From Selenomonadaceae bacterium (GTDB taxonomy: Bacteria; Bacillota; Negativicutes; Selenomonadales; Selenomonadaceae), in the NCBI GenBank assembly GCA_017475745.1, contig JAFVEZ010000051.1:1-49840 (forward strand): 49,840 nucleotides of DNA. Direction: 5' to 3'. The notes below the pieces were generated by a model. That model made no database searches. It was given only the letters and a program-made list of their open reading frames with translations, and was not told the origin of the DNA. The position numbers were made by a program, and so were the translations under genes. Of this stretch, positions 41,301 to 49,840 are shown one piece after another. The stretch's first letter is position 1. Each line of letters starts with the position of its first letter.

Positions 41301-41771
41301 CAGTATGTTCCTTATAATGTTTACGAGCAGGAATTAAGGACTTCTCACATTTCACTTCTACCACTGAAGGATAATATCTTCAACCGTTCCAAATCTGACC
41401 TAAAGTTCATTGAGTGTGCTGGCAATGGTTCGGTTGTGCTTGCTTCTCCGACAGTTTATGCCAATACCGTCAAAGATGGTGAAACTGGTTTTATTTATCA
41501 CGATGTTAATGAGTTTTACAGCAAGTTGAAGTTTTTGGTAAATAATGCTCAAAAGCGCTGTGAGGTGGCGGAGAAGGCTTACGACTACGTGAAGCATAAT
41601 CGTTTATTAAGTCAACATTACGAAGAGAGATGGGATTGGTATAATGAGTTGATTGCTCGTCTGCCGGAATTGAACGATGAAACACAAAAGCGAATTGAGT
41701 TATTGCAAGATAAAGGATACAAAGCTTTCGGCGGTTTTGGTAATGTTCAAGAGAAGGTTGAGGTATTCTGA
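41301..41771 (+). pseudogene. C-terminal glycosyltransferase domain after the in-frame TGA
   Basis: This is the continuation of the reading frame from 40083, with 156 codons to the stop at 41769-41771. It begins QYVPYNVYEQELRTSHISL and has LPLKDNIFNRSKSDLKFIE, ECAGNGSVVLASP and DGETGFIYHDVNEF, which are the conserved second half of a family 1-type glycosyltransferase. There is no start with a ribosome site; GTG 41436 would lose the key residues. So it is only meaningful if joined to the upstream part. The sequence after the stop is not decayed, which suggests a recent event. Confidence 0.8.
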
Positions 41772-41790
41772 ATTAAAATTACATACTAAA

Positions 41791-41826
41791 AAGGCAAGAC
41801 TCTGATTTAAGGAACCTTGCCTTGTT
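41791..41826. terminator. Bidirectional terminator between glycosyltransferase and tRNA-Arg
   Basis: AAGGCAAG (41791-41798) pairs with CTTGCCTT (41816-41823). On the minus strand five T follow the stem, so it would serve the tRNA-Arg transcript best; on the plus strand the T-run is weak. Confidence 0.75.
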
Positions 41827-41837
41827 AATTTCATAAA

Positions 41838-41914
<77 letters not shown>

Positions 41915-41944
41915 ATAATGCACCCACAACAACAGCGCTTATTA

Positions 41945-41973
41945 ATTATATTAGATTCTTTAGATTTTGTCAA
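41945..41973 (-). promoter_or_regulatory. Promoter of tRNA-Arg
   Basis: On the minus strand a perfect consensus TTGACA (41968-41973) and TATAAT (41945-41950) with a 17-bp spacer, 31 bp before the tRNA 5' end. Confidence 0.85.
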
Positions 41974-42082
41974 GATATTTATTAAAAAAGACCGGTTTTA
42001 TAGTTTAATTAATCCTTTTTTGCTATCTGCTTTAGTTATACAATCAATCCAATGCAACAAAAGAGCTTTTTTTGAAAAAAAT

Positions 42083-42110
42083 TTGCACTATATTTTTTTT
42101 GTGCTATAAT
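42083..42110 (+). promoter_or_regulatory. Promoter of the MBL-greA gene run
   Basis: TTGCAC (42083-42088) and TATAAT (42105-42110), 16 bp apart, with a run of eight T in the spacer. GCAC and GTGC near the two boxes form a small inverted repeat. It lies 69 bp before the MBL start. Confidence 0.7.
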
Positions 42111-42178
42111 AAGTTTCGTTGCAGAAAATTTGGTTGAAATTCTCAACCACTATCCACAAAAACGGAGGCAAAATAAAA

Positions 42179-42892
42179 ATGGAATTTACTTACCTGCTCA
42201 ATAGCGGATTTCTAATTCGTGATGACAGGACTATCTTAATATTTGATGACTTTGAAGACCCTGCAAAAGTTGTAGATCGTACTGTCGATGAGGGTAACTT
42301 TGACAATTTGTATATATTTGTCAGTCATGCTCACTTCGATCATTTCGGTACTCATATCAGAGCCTATTCAAGTCACACCAATCGCTACATCTTCAGCTAT
42401 GATCTCAAGCGTACCAAGCGCATAAGGATATTTCCACAGGAAAATATCACTTTGATGAGACGTTACAGCGAATGGCAGGACGACAACATACACGTTTGGA
42501 CTTATGACTCTACAGATGTTGGTGTTTCATTCCTGGTTGAGACTAAGAGTGGCAAAAAGATATTCCATGCTGGAGATTTCAACTGGTGGAACTGGGAAGG
42601 CGACACCCTAGAAAACAGGGCAATGATGGAGAAAATCTTTAAAAAACAGCTCAAACGAATGGAAGGTCTTGAGGTTGATGCAGCATGCTTTCCAGTAGAC
42701 GGCAGACTTGGCAATTCACAAGAAATGGGTGCAAAAGCCTTCTTGGGAAAGACCAAAGTTAAATACTTAATAGCAATGCATCGAGTGGGTTATCCTCAAT
42801 GGAAGCCTTCAGACTCCTTCTTCGACGGCATAGAGACAATTCCTGTTTGGGCACCAACCAAGTCAGGTGAATCAATAACAATTCCTAATTAA
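42179..42892 (+). CDS. MBL-fold metallohydrolase
   Basis: A 237-residue metallo-beta-lactamase-fold protein. ATG 42179 has GGAGG 10 nt upstream; a longer frame from 42119 starts just after the promoter. The metal motif is SHAHFDHFG (H-x-H-x-D-H). A later Asp in FHAGDFNWWNWEGD and a C-terminal His in IAMHRVGYP complete the metal set. The tryptophan-rich loop after HAGD is distinctive and recalls UlaG/RomA-like hydrolases. There is no RNA-processing domain. The gene stands 17 bp before greA. Its substrate is unknown. Confidence 0.85.
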   Translation: MEFTYLLNSGFLIRDDRTILIFDDFEDPAKVVDRTVDEGNFDNLYIFVSHAHFDHFGTHIRAYSSHTNRYIFSYDLKRTKRIRIFPQENITLMRRYSEWQDDNIHVWTYDSTDVGVSFLVETKSGKKIFHAGDFNWWNWEGDTLENRAMMEKIFKKQLKRMEGLEVDAACFPVDGRLGNSQEMGAKAFLGKTKVKYLIAMHRVGYPQWKPSDSFFDGIETIPVWAPTKSGESITIPN

Positions 42893-42909
42893 TTAAGAGG
42901 TGTTAAGAT

Positions 42910-43731
42910 ATGGCAGAAAAGCGTACAATGCTTACCCAAGACGGTTATGACAAACTCGTAGCAAAGTTGGATCATTTAAAGAGTGTTCGCAGGATAGAGG
43001 TTGCCAACAGACTCAAGGCAGCTATCGCTCTGGGTGACCTCAGTGAAAACTCCGAATATGAGGACGCCAAAAACGAACAGGCATTTCTGGAAGGCGAGAT
43101 ATTTGACCTTGAAACACAAATCGCTAACAGTCAAATAATCCAAAACAAAATGGGCGGAGACAGCGTAGATATAGGCAGTACTGTCGTTATCCACGAGGTT
43201 GAAGAAGCAACCGAAAAGACTTATGGACGAGTCAGCAATATTTACAAGCTTGTTGACGGCAAACCGGTTGAGATTGAAGACAAGAGCAACATGGAGACTG
43301 ATATCTTCAAAATTGTGGATAGTGAGTCTTTGGAAGTCGGCAATGACAAGGTCTATAAGCTGGTCAATATCACTATTGAGGATATGACTGATAAGGTCGG
43401 CAACTCCACTGAAAGCCTTTATCGTTCCATTGAAGGCGCTCTTGTGCAGCTCAACTCCACGAACGAAGAAGGCAAGATTTATAAAGTAACTGAAGGTACT
43501 TCTGATGATATTTATGGCAAAGTGGAGCAAATCTACAAGGTCTATAAAGTCGTTGACGAAGACGAAAAGTATATGATAGTCGGTTCAACGGAGACCAATC
43601 CAGATGACTTTAAAATCTCTGACGAGTCGCCACTTGGATCCGCTCTCATGGGCAAGAAAGCAGGCAATATTGCTGAAGTACATGCTCCGATTGGTATCAT
43701 ACTTTACGAGATCGTCAAAATCGAATCATAA
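42910..43731 (+). CDS. greA: Transcription elongation factor GreA with a large repeat insertion
   Basis: GreA rescues backtracked RNA polymerase by stimulating transcript cleavage. This protein has 273 residues; GreA is usually about 158. The N-terminal coiled coil (1-80) is normal, with GDLSENSEY holding the acidic tip residues Asp43 and Glu46. The C-terminal FKBP-like domain starts at about 86 (DIGSTVVIHEVEEATEK), stops near 103, and resumes near 219 with EKYMIVGSTE, then SPLGSALMGKKAGN and the usual end. The roughly 115 inserted residues contain six repeats of about 20 residues, each with a core such as IYKLVDG (111), IFKIVDS (132), VYKLVN (148), LYRSIEG (170), IYKVTEG (190) and IYKVYKVVD (208). 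The frame is intact and AAGAGGTG precedes the ATG. Confidence 0.93.
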   Translation: MAEKRTMLTQDGYDKLVAKLDHLKSVRRIEVANRLKAAIALGDLSENSEYEDAKNEQAFLEGEIFDLETQIANSQIIQNKMGGDSVDIGSTVVIHEVEEATEKTYGRVSNIYKLVDGKPVEIEDKSNMETDIFKIVDSESLEVGNDKVYKLVNITIEDMTDKVGNSTESLYRSIEGALVQLNSTNEEGKIYKVTEGTSDDIYGKVEQIYKVYKVVDEDEKYMIVGSTETNPDDFKISDESPLGSALMGKKAGNIAEVHAPIGIILYEIVKIES

Positions 43732-43977
43732 TATGATAGTTTACAAATCAGTGAAAGTACAAGGAATCAACATCTTTTATCGTAAAGTCGGCGATTAGCC
43801 AAAATCGCTGGCAGTCTGGGACAAAGTGATCCTTCATTCATTTGGCAAGGTGCAGAGACTTTCAAGAAAGATTTGCCAAATGCAGAAATTCACTTCGTAA
43901 ATAGTGGTCATTTTGCACTTGAAACTCATTCAACTGAAATATCAAAATTGATTAATGATAAATTTGTGGAGACTTGA
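43732..43977 (+). pseudogene. Alpha/beta hydrolase relic with internal deletion and frameshift
   Basis: Starting on the base after greA, the frame reads MIVYKSVKVQGINIFYRKVGD and then stops. This is the usual N-terminus of a small alpha/beta hydrolase. Next comes PKSLAVW, then after a one-base frameshift GQSDPSFIWQG, AETFKKDLPNAEIHFVNSG and HFALETHSTEISKLI, the usual C-terminus with the catalytic His. Around 200 central residues, including the nucleophile serine, are missing. So it is a decayed gene. It sits directly between greA and the next gene. Confidence 0.8.
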
Positions 43978-43979
43978 CG

Positions 43980-46222
<2,243 letters not shown>

Positions 46223-46232
46223 GAAGTTCATG

Positions 46233-47174
46233 TCACTCTAAGTCTTCAGCTCGTCTCATTAGACAATACTTTGATCTGTGGTCTGACAATCCAAGAGTTC
46301 GATAAGTCGTTGGTGTATCTCCAAAAGCTTGTTTAAATGACTTAGCGAAGTAGCTCATATCAAGGAATCCACATTGAGTGGCAATGTCTGATATTTGCTG
46401 ATTAGTTGAGCGGATAAGTTCTGCTGCTCTGATAAGTCTATAATCTTTTAGAAACTGAATTGGAGATAAGCCCGTTGAGCGTTTGAAGCACCTTAGGCAT
46501 TCGCCTTCACTTAACGCTGCAACTGATGCTATCTGTTTTATCGTAAGTTCGTCAGTGAAGTGGTTCTCCATAAATGTTATCATTTGCTTTGTGCGTTCCA
46601 TGTCACGCAGTTCTTTGGGTGTTGGTGAATATGGCTTTCCACTCTTGCCCTCTGAGAGCAAAAGGATCACTTGTGACAATAAATTTCTAACCTCAAACTC
46701 ATATCCTGGAGTCTCATCAGCTTCAGCCTGCCAGGCTAACTGAATGAGACTTATTATTTGACTATCTTTAGATTGCATTGAGTCAAAAGCTATAAATTGT
46801 CTTTCCTCATTCTCTATTAATGGCTTGAGATACTTTTGCCAATAGATACTGTGTCGACCGCCAATCAATTTAGGGTGAAAGACGATTGAATTTATAATTC
46901 CGCCTCGTGAATCTACCTTGCAAACAGTATGAGCAACATTTGAGTTAATGAAACAGCCATCACCAACAGTTAGAGTCTTTTCAACGCTGCCGACACCTAC
47001 TCGAACGACACCTTTAGTAACATAGATTAATTCCAATTCTTCATGCCAATGCCAAATAACCAGGGCATTATTCATATCATTGTAATAAGAAGCAACCGGA
47101 TATGCAAGGGTTCCATGAGGGCGAATCTCTTGTCCTTCACTGTCAACATTGATTTCATTAGTTACCTTGTACAT
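46233..47174 (-). CDS. AraC family transcriptional regulator with N-terminal cupin
   Basis: A 313-residue transcription regulator. The N-terminal half is a cupin sensing domain (IWHWHEELELIYVTKGVVRV, INSNVAHTV). The C-terminal 100 residues hold two helix-turn-helix motifs: LTIKQIASVAALSEGECLRCFK and ISDIATQCGFLDMSYFAKSF. It lies divergent to a VOC-family gene with 137 bp between them, so it may control that gene and itself. The effector is unknown. Confidence 0.9.
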   Translation of the reverse strand: MYKVTNEINVDSEGQEIRPHGTLAYPVASYYNDMNNALVIWHWHEELELIYVTKGVVRVGVGSVEKTLTVGDGCFINSNVAHTVCKVDSRGGIINSIVFHPKLIGGRHSIYWQKYLKPLIENEERQFIAFDSMQSKDSQIISLIQLAWQAEADETPGYEFEVRNLLSQVILLLSEGKSGKPYSPTPKELRDMERTKQMITFMENHFTDELTIKQIASVAALSEGECLRCFKRSTGLSPIQFLKDYRLIRAAELIRSTNQQISDIATQCGFLDMSYFAKSFKQAFGDTPTTYRTLGLSDHRSKYCLMRRAEDLE

Positions 47175-47195
47175 TGAAATCTCCCCAAGTCATTA

Positions 47196-47224
47196 TTGTC
47201 ATATCATTTTATCAATCTTATTAT
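47196..47224 (+). promoter_or_regulatory. Promoter of the VOC-family gene
   Basis: TTGTCA (47196-47201) and TATTAT (47219-47224) with a 17-bp spacer, 88 bp before the start codon, within the gap shared with the divergent AraC gene. Confidence 0.6.
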
Positions 47225-47311
47225 AACTTTTATTTAAGATTTGTGTTAATATTCTATCAAAAGAAAGAGTTCGTTGCAATAATTTAAAAACTTTTTAGGA
47301 GAGTGAGCAAA

Positions 47312-47707
47312 ATGAGAATTGAACATGTTGCAATGTACGTTAATGACATGGAAAGAGCAAGAGACTTCTTTGTCAAGTACTTCAAAGCCGACGCCAGCGA
47401 GAAATATCACAACTTCAAGAGCGGTTTCAGCTCCTACTTCTTGACTTTCGACGATGGTGCAAGGCTTGAGATCATGCAGCGTCCGAAGATGGAAGATGAT
47501 CCAAAGGGTACCTATCGCACTGGCTATCATCACATTGCCATTGAGGTTGGCGACAGGAAAGATGTTGATGATATGGTTAAGAGATTGCAAGATGACGGTT
47601 ATCGTATTGTTAGCGGTGCAAGGGCAACCGGCGATGGCTACTATATCGGCATAGTTGCTGATGAAGAAGGCAATGAAGTTGAGCTTAAAGCTTATGGTAC
47701 ATTCTAA
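47312..47707 (+). CDS. VOC/glyoxalase family protein
   Basis: A 131-residue vicinal-oxygen-chelate fold protein. ATG 47312 (MRIEHVAMYVNDMERA) is preferred, since GTG 47303 overlaps AGGAGAG. Paired beta-alpha-beta-beta-beta units hold the metal ligands: His5 in the first strand, Glu in ARLEIMQRP, His in YHHIAIEVG and Glu in EGNEVELKAYG. This is the glyoxalase I-like arrangement, but lactoylglutathione lyase activity is not proven. It is flanked by a strong terminator and is divergent to an AraC gene. Confidence 0.87.
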   Translation: MRIEHVAMYVNDMERARDFFVKYFKADASEKYHNFKSGFSSYFLTFDDGARLEIMQRPKMEDDPKGTYRTGYHHIAIEVGDRKDVDDMVKRLQDDGYRIVSGARATGDGYYIGIVADEEGNEVELKAYGTF

Positions 47708-47791
47708 ACACATTCTGTGATTCACAAGAAATTCTTTAAGTACTTAGGACAAGGATTTATCCTTGGGATCTATCAGAAACAGTAAAAATAA

Positions 47792-47824
47792 AAAATACGC
47801 AGTTCTTCGAGGGCTGCGTATTTT
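47792..47824. terminator. Terminator after the VOC gene
   Basis: AAAATACGCAG (47792-47802) pairs perfectly with CTGCGTATTTT (47814-47824); A- and T-rich flanks make it potentially bidirectional. A smaller palindrome, CAAGGAT/ATCCTTG, lies at 47750-47765. Confidence 0.9.
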
Positions 47825-47841
47825 AATTTTGAAATATACTA

Positions 47842-47870
47842 TTGCAAAAGTATTATCATTTGTATATAAT
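47842..47870 (+). promoter_or_regulatory. Promoter of lysA
   Basis: TTGCAA (47842-47847) and TATAAT (47865-47870) with a 17-bp spacer. The leader to the lysA start is only about 45 nt, so a lysine riboswitch is not present. Confidence 0.8.
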
Positions 47871-47918
47871 AGCATGCGAAGTTGAAACTTTTAGTTATAG
47901 TTGATTGGAGGATATCAA

Positions 47919-49148
47919 ATGAAATCATTTCCGTTAAGTGCTGAACAGCTCAAAGAGATTATAAATAAATATCCAACGCCTTTTCACATTTACGATGAGC
48001 GTACAATCAGAAACAATCTCCGTCGTTTAAAGAAGGCTTTTGATTGGGTTGAGTTTAAAGAGTTCTTTGCCGTCAAGGCCACGCCTACACCGAAGATCGT
48101 TAAACTTTTCGCTGAAGACGGAGCCGGTGCCGACTGTTCCTCATTGCCGGAACTATTGATTGCAAAAATGGCAGGACTCAGTGGCCAAGATATAATTATG
48201 ACTTCCAACGATACACCGCTTGAGGAGTTCCAGGAAGCTCTCAAACTCGGTGCGATCATCAATCTTGACGACATATCTCATCTCGACTTCCTTGCAAAAA
48301 ATGCAGGACTGCCAGAGCGTCTGTGCTTCCGTTACAATCCCGCTGACATTTCCAACGAAGGCAATGACATAATCGGCAAGCCACGTGATGCAAAGTACGG
48401 TCTCACTAGAAAGCAGATATTTGAAGCTTATAAGTCTGCTGTTGAGCTTGGTGTCAAGCGCTTCGGTCTCCATACAATGGTTGCCTCAAATGAACTCTAC
48501 ACCCAAATATTTCTCACAACGGCTGAGATAATGTTCAACCTTGCCATTGAAATCAAAGATAAGGTCGGCGTTGAGCTTGAGTTCATAAATCTTGGCGGCG
48601 GAATAGGAATACCATATCGTCCTGAAGATAATCCAGTTGACCTTGAAGCTGTCGGTGAAGGTATTCACAAGCTCTATGATGATATGCTCATCAAGAATGG
48701 TCTTCATCCAATGCTTGCTATGGAGTCCGGACGCGCAATGACAGGCGATGCAGGCTGGCTAGTATCAACTGTACGCCACCTCAAGCACACTTACAAGGAC
48801 TATGTCGGCCTTGATTCCTGCATGGCTGATTTAATGCGTCCTGCAATGTACGGTGCTTATCATCATATCACAGTTGTCGGCAAAGAAAATGAGCCACTCG
48901 ATCACATTTATGATGTGACAGGATCGCTCTGTGAGAATAACGACAAATTTGCGATTGATAGAAATTTACCCAAGATAGAAGTCGGTGATGTTCTGATTAT
49001 TCACGATACCGGCGCTCATGGACATGCGATGGGCTTCAATTACAACGGTAAGTTGCGCCATGCTGAGTTGTTGATTCGTGAAAACGGTGAAGTTGAGATG
49101 ATTAGACGCGCTGAGACAATCGACGACTACTTTGCAACACTGGTTTAA
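47919..49148 (+). CDS. lysA: Diaminopimelate decarboxylase family enzyme
   Basis: A fold-type III PLP enzyme that decarboxylates meso-diaminopimelate to lysine. ATG 47919 has GGAGG 7 nt upstream. The 409 residues carry the PLP lysine in KEFFAVKATPTP, the glycine-rich loop FINLGGGIGIPYRPED, AMESGRAMTGDAGWL and a C-terminal HDTGAHGHAMGFNYNG. CENNDKFAIDRNLP replaces the commoner CESGD-type loop, so substrate preference could deviate. In Selenomonas, related fold-III enzymes act on lysine/ornithine; the length and N-terminus here fit LysA better. It is monocistronic. Confidence 0.9.
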   Translation: MKSFPLSAEQLKEIINKYPTPFHIYDERTIRNNLRRLKKAFDWVEFKEFFAVKATPTPKIVKLFAEDGAGADCSSLPELLIAKMAGLSGQDIIMTSNDTPLEEFQEALKLGAIINLDDISHLDFLAKNAGLPERLCFRYNPADISNEGNDIIGKPRDAKYGLTRKQIFEAYKSAVELGVKRFGLHTMVASNELYTQIFLTTAEIMFNLAIEIKDKVGVELEFINLGGGIGIPYRPEDNPVDLEAVGEGIHKLYDDMLIKNGLHPMLAMESGRAMTGDAGWLVSTVRHLKHTYKDYVGLDSCMADLMRPAMYGAYHHITVVGKENEPLDHIYDVTGSLCENNDKFAIDRNLPKIEVGDVLIIHDTGAHGHAMGFNYNGKLRHAELLIRENGEVEMIRRAETIDDYFATLV

Positions 49149-49149
49149 A

Positions 49150-49266
49150 TCATTGCAATAAGCTGAGGACAGAACTCATATTTTGATTAGCTTGAGCCAA
49201 TGACTATGCAGCCTGACTGAGTACATTATTTTTAGTGTACTCGGTCATTTCTTTTGCATTATCCAT
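49150..49266 (-). pseudogene. Flagellin C-terminal relic
   Basis: On the minus strand a 39-codon frame reads MDNAKEMTEYTKNNVLSQAA, then TAG, then SLAQANQNMSSVLSLLQ and a stop. This is the conserved C-terminal helix of bacterial flagellin (KEMTEYTKNNVLSQA...MLAQANQ...VLSLL). There is no upstream continuation, since TGA stops the frame before residue 1. The internal TAG and a lost Met show decay. It lies just after lysA, on the opposite strand. Confidence 0.85.
49215..49255 (+). terminator. Terminator of lysA formed by flagellin-relic sequence
   Basis: GACTGAGTACA (49215-49225) pairs with TGTACTCGGTC (49236-49246), 11 pairs including one G-T, loop of 10, followed by ATTTCTTTT. The stem corresponds to the codons around MTEYTKNNVLSQ of the flagellin relic read from the other strand. 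Confidence 0.7.
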
Positions 49267-49343
49267 AATTCACTACAAAGAAGATATAACTTTCTGCAGG
49301 AGATTTTATATTGTTATTGAAATTTTAATAAGAGGTGATAAAA

Positions 49344-49580
49344 ATGGTATTTGCAACTGAACAGGAATTAAAAACAAATCTTGAGTATTATTTGAATGAA
49401 ATGACAGCCGGAAATGAGATAATAATCGAAAGAAATGGCGAGCAAATAGGTCGATTGGTTCCTCAAGGTAAGGTCATGCAATCTTTGACTGAATCACTTA
49501 GAGGATTTATCAAGGAAAATATTGATTTTGACAAGGAAAGAGAAAAAATTTTGAGGGAAAAATATGAACTTACTGATTGA
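49344..49580 (+). CDS. Antitoxin of the Phd/YefM type
   Basis: A 78-residue antitoxin that would bind its own promoter and neutralise the PIN toxin encoded next. ATG 49344 (MVFATEQELKTNLEYYL) has AGAGGTGAT upstream. The N-terminal part fits the Phd/YefM fold with EIIIERNGEQIGRLVPQ. The charged C-terminal tail (FDKEREKILREKYELTD) is where the toxin would bind. It overlaps the toxin start by 17 bases, as usual for coupled pairs. Confidence 0.82.
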   Translation: MVFATEQELKTNLEYYLNEMTAGNEIIIERNGEQIGRLVPQGKVMQSLTESLRGFIKENIDFDKEREKILREKYELTD

Positions 49581-49840
49581 TTCAAATGTAATAATAGATG
49601 TATTGAATAACCGAGAGCCATTTTATAATACTTCTTCAGTAATTTGGAATTATTGCGAAACAAATGATAAAGTTAATGGTTATATCTCAACTTTAACTTT
49701 TGCTAATGTTGTTTATATCGTTAGAAAGAAAATTGAAAAGCGAAAAGTAAATATTTTTTATAAGTCAATGAAGAAAATCTTTGAATTTATTGATTTCACC
49801 GAAAAAGATATAGAGAAAGCATCAGAAATGCAATGGCTAG
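49564..49840 (+). CDS. PIN-domain toxin (VapC-like), partial
   Basis: The first 92 residues of a PIN-domain ribonuclease toxin, cut by the window end. ATG 49564 lies inside the antitoxin gene. The protein begins MNLLIDSNVIIDVLNNREPF, with the first acidic metal residues Asp6 and Asp12, and continues with GYISTLTFANVVYIVRKK, the second conserved region. The remaining acidic residues should lie near or beyond the end. Together with the antitoxin it forms a type II toxin-antitoxin module. Confidence 0.85.
   Translation, partial: MNLLIDSNVIIDVLNNREPFYNTSSVIWNYCETNDKVNGYISTLTFANVVYIVRKKIEKRKVNIFYKSMKKIFEFIDFTEKDIEKASEMQWL

Noticed and set aside
41301..41345. Bacterial SECIS element after the in-frame TGA
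   Set aside because: Only a six-pair stem with a 16-nt loop can be drawn, which does not match the usual compact hairpin; kept only as a hypothesis.
41918..42109. 63-codon plus-strand frame after tRNA-Arg
   Set aside because: It covers the tRNA-Arg promoter and the promoter of the MBL gene and has no ribosome site.
47871..47918. Lysine riboswitch before lysA
   Set aside because: The leader is about 45 nt, too short for the L box.

Overview
The window reads as a bacterial chromosome segment from a diderm, anaerobic Firmicute, most likely of the class Negativicutes (Selenomonadales-like). This is inference from gene content. There is a PagL-like outer-membrane protein, an archaeal-type split glutamate synthase, HisZ, a PaaK-ACT pair, an AmmeMemoRadiSam enzyme, a MEP isoprenoid pathway, a GT41 (OGT-like) glycosyltransferase and a flagellin relic. 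Genes are densely packed on both strands, with strong Shine-Dalgarno sites, frequent TTG/GTG starts and many near-consensus sigma-70 promoters. I see no prophage, insertion sequence, rRNA or CRISPR array.

Layout. 1-3.9 kb (minus strand): two subunits of a split glutamate synthase with a clear promoter/operator, then ridA, hpf and zapA, interspersed with three copies of a heptameric, partly palindromic repeat. 4-9 kb: an amino-acid-permease/histidine-kinase/receiver fusion, followed by a TPR-GT41 glycosyltransferase. 9-14 kb: a P1B metal ATPase, a Cof-type HAD phosphatase, ispD-ispF and cysE. 14-18 kb (minus): a secreted SGNH esterase, a small protein, metF and amrS. 18-21.6 kb: serC, then a minus-strand DUF815 ATPase with two M15 peptidases (VanX-like and VanY-like). 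21.9-30.4 kb: a HAD phosphatase, an Orn/Lys/Arg decarboxylase, hisS, a threonine-kinase-like GHMP kinase, hisZ, paaK-ACT and a pair of unknown small proteins sharing a motif. 30.5-36.3 kb: DUF192, ribF, a GIY-YIG protein, rlmD, GNAT, dus and a TatD-linked radical SAM enzyme. 36.4-42 kb: tRNA-Ser, iorB, scpB, uppP, a PagL-like protein, a YjbR protein, a glycosyltransferase gene interrupted by an in-frame TGA, and tRNA-Arg. 42-49.8 kb: an MBL hydrolase, an enlarged greA, an alpha/beta hydrolase relic, a CCG-type cysteine protein, lysS, an AraC regulator divergent from a VOC protein, lysA, a flagellin relic and a toxin-antitoxin module cut by the window end.

Most of it is housekeeping: glutamate, serine, cysteine, lysine and histidine metabolism, one-carbon metabolism, isoprenoids, flavins, tRNA charging and modification, and cell division. 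The points most worth a second look are a GreA with about 115 extra residues built from six repeats in its C-terminal domain; a transporter fused to a hybrid histidine kinase; a methyltransferase-glycosyltransferase gene split by one in-frame TGA; a decayed flagellin 3' end whose sequence forms the apparent lysA terminator; the heptad-repeat palindromes; and an uncharacterised two-gene cassette at 29.5-30.4 kb.
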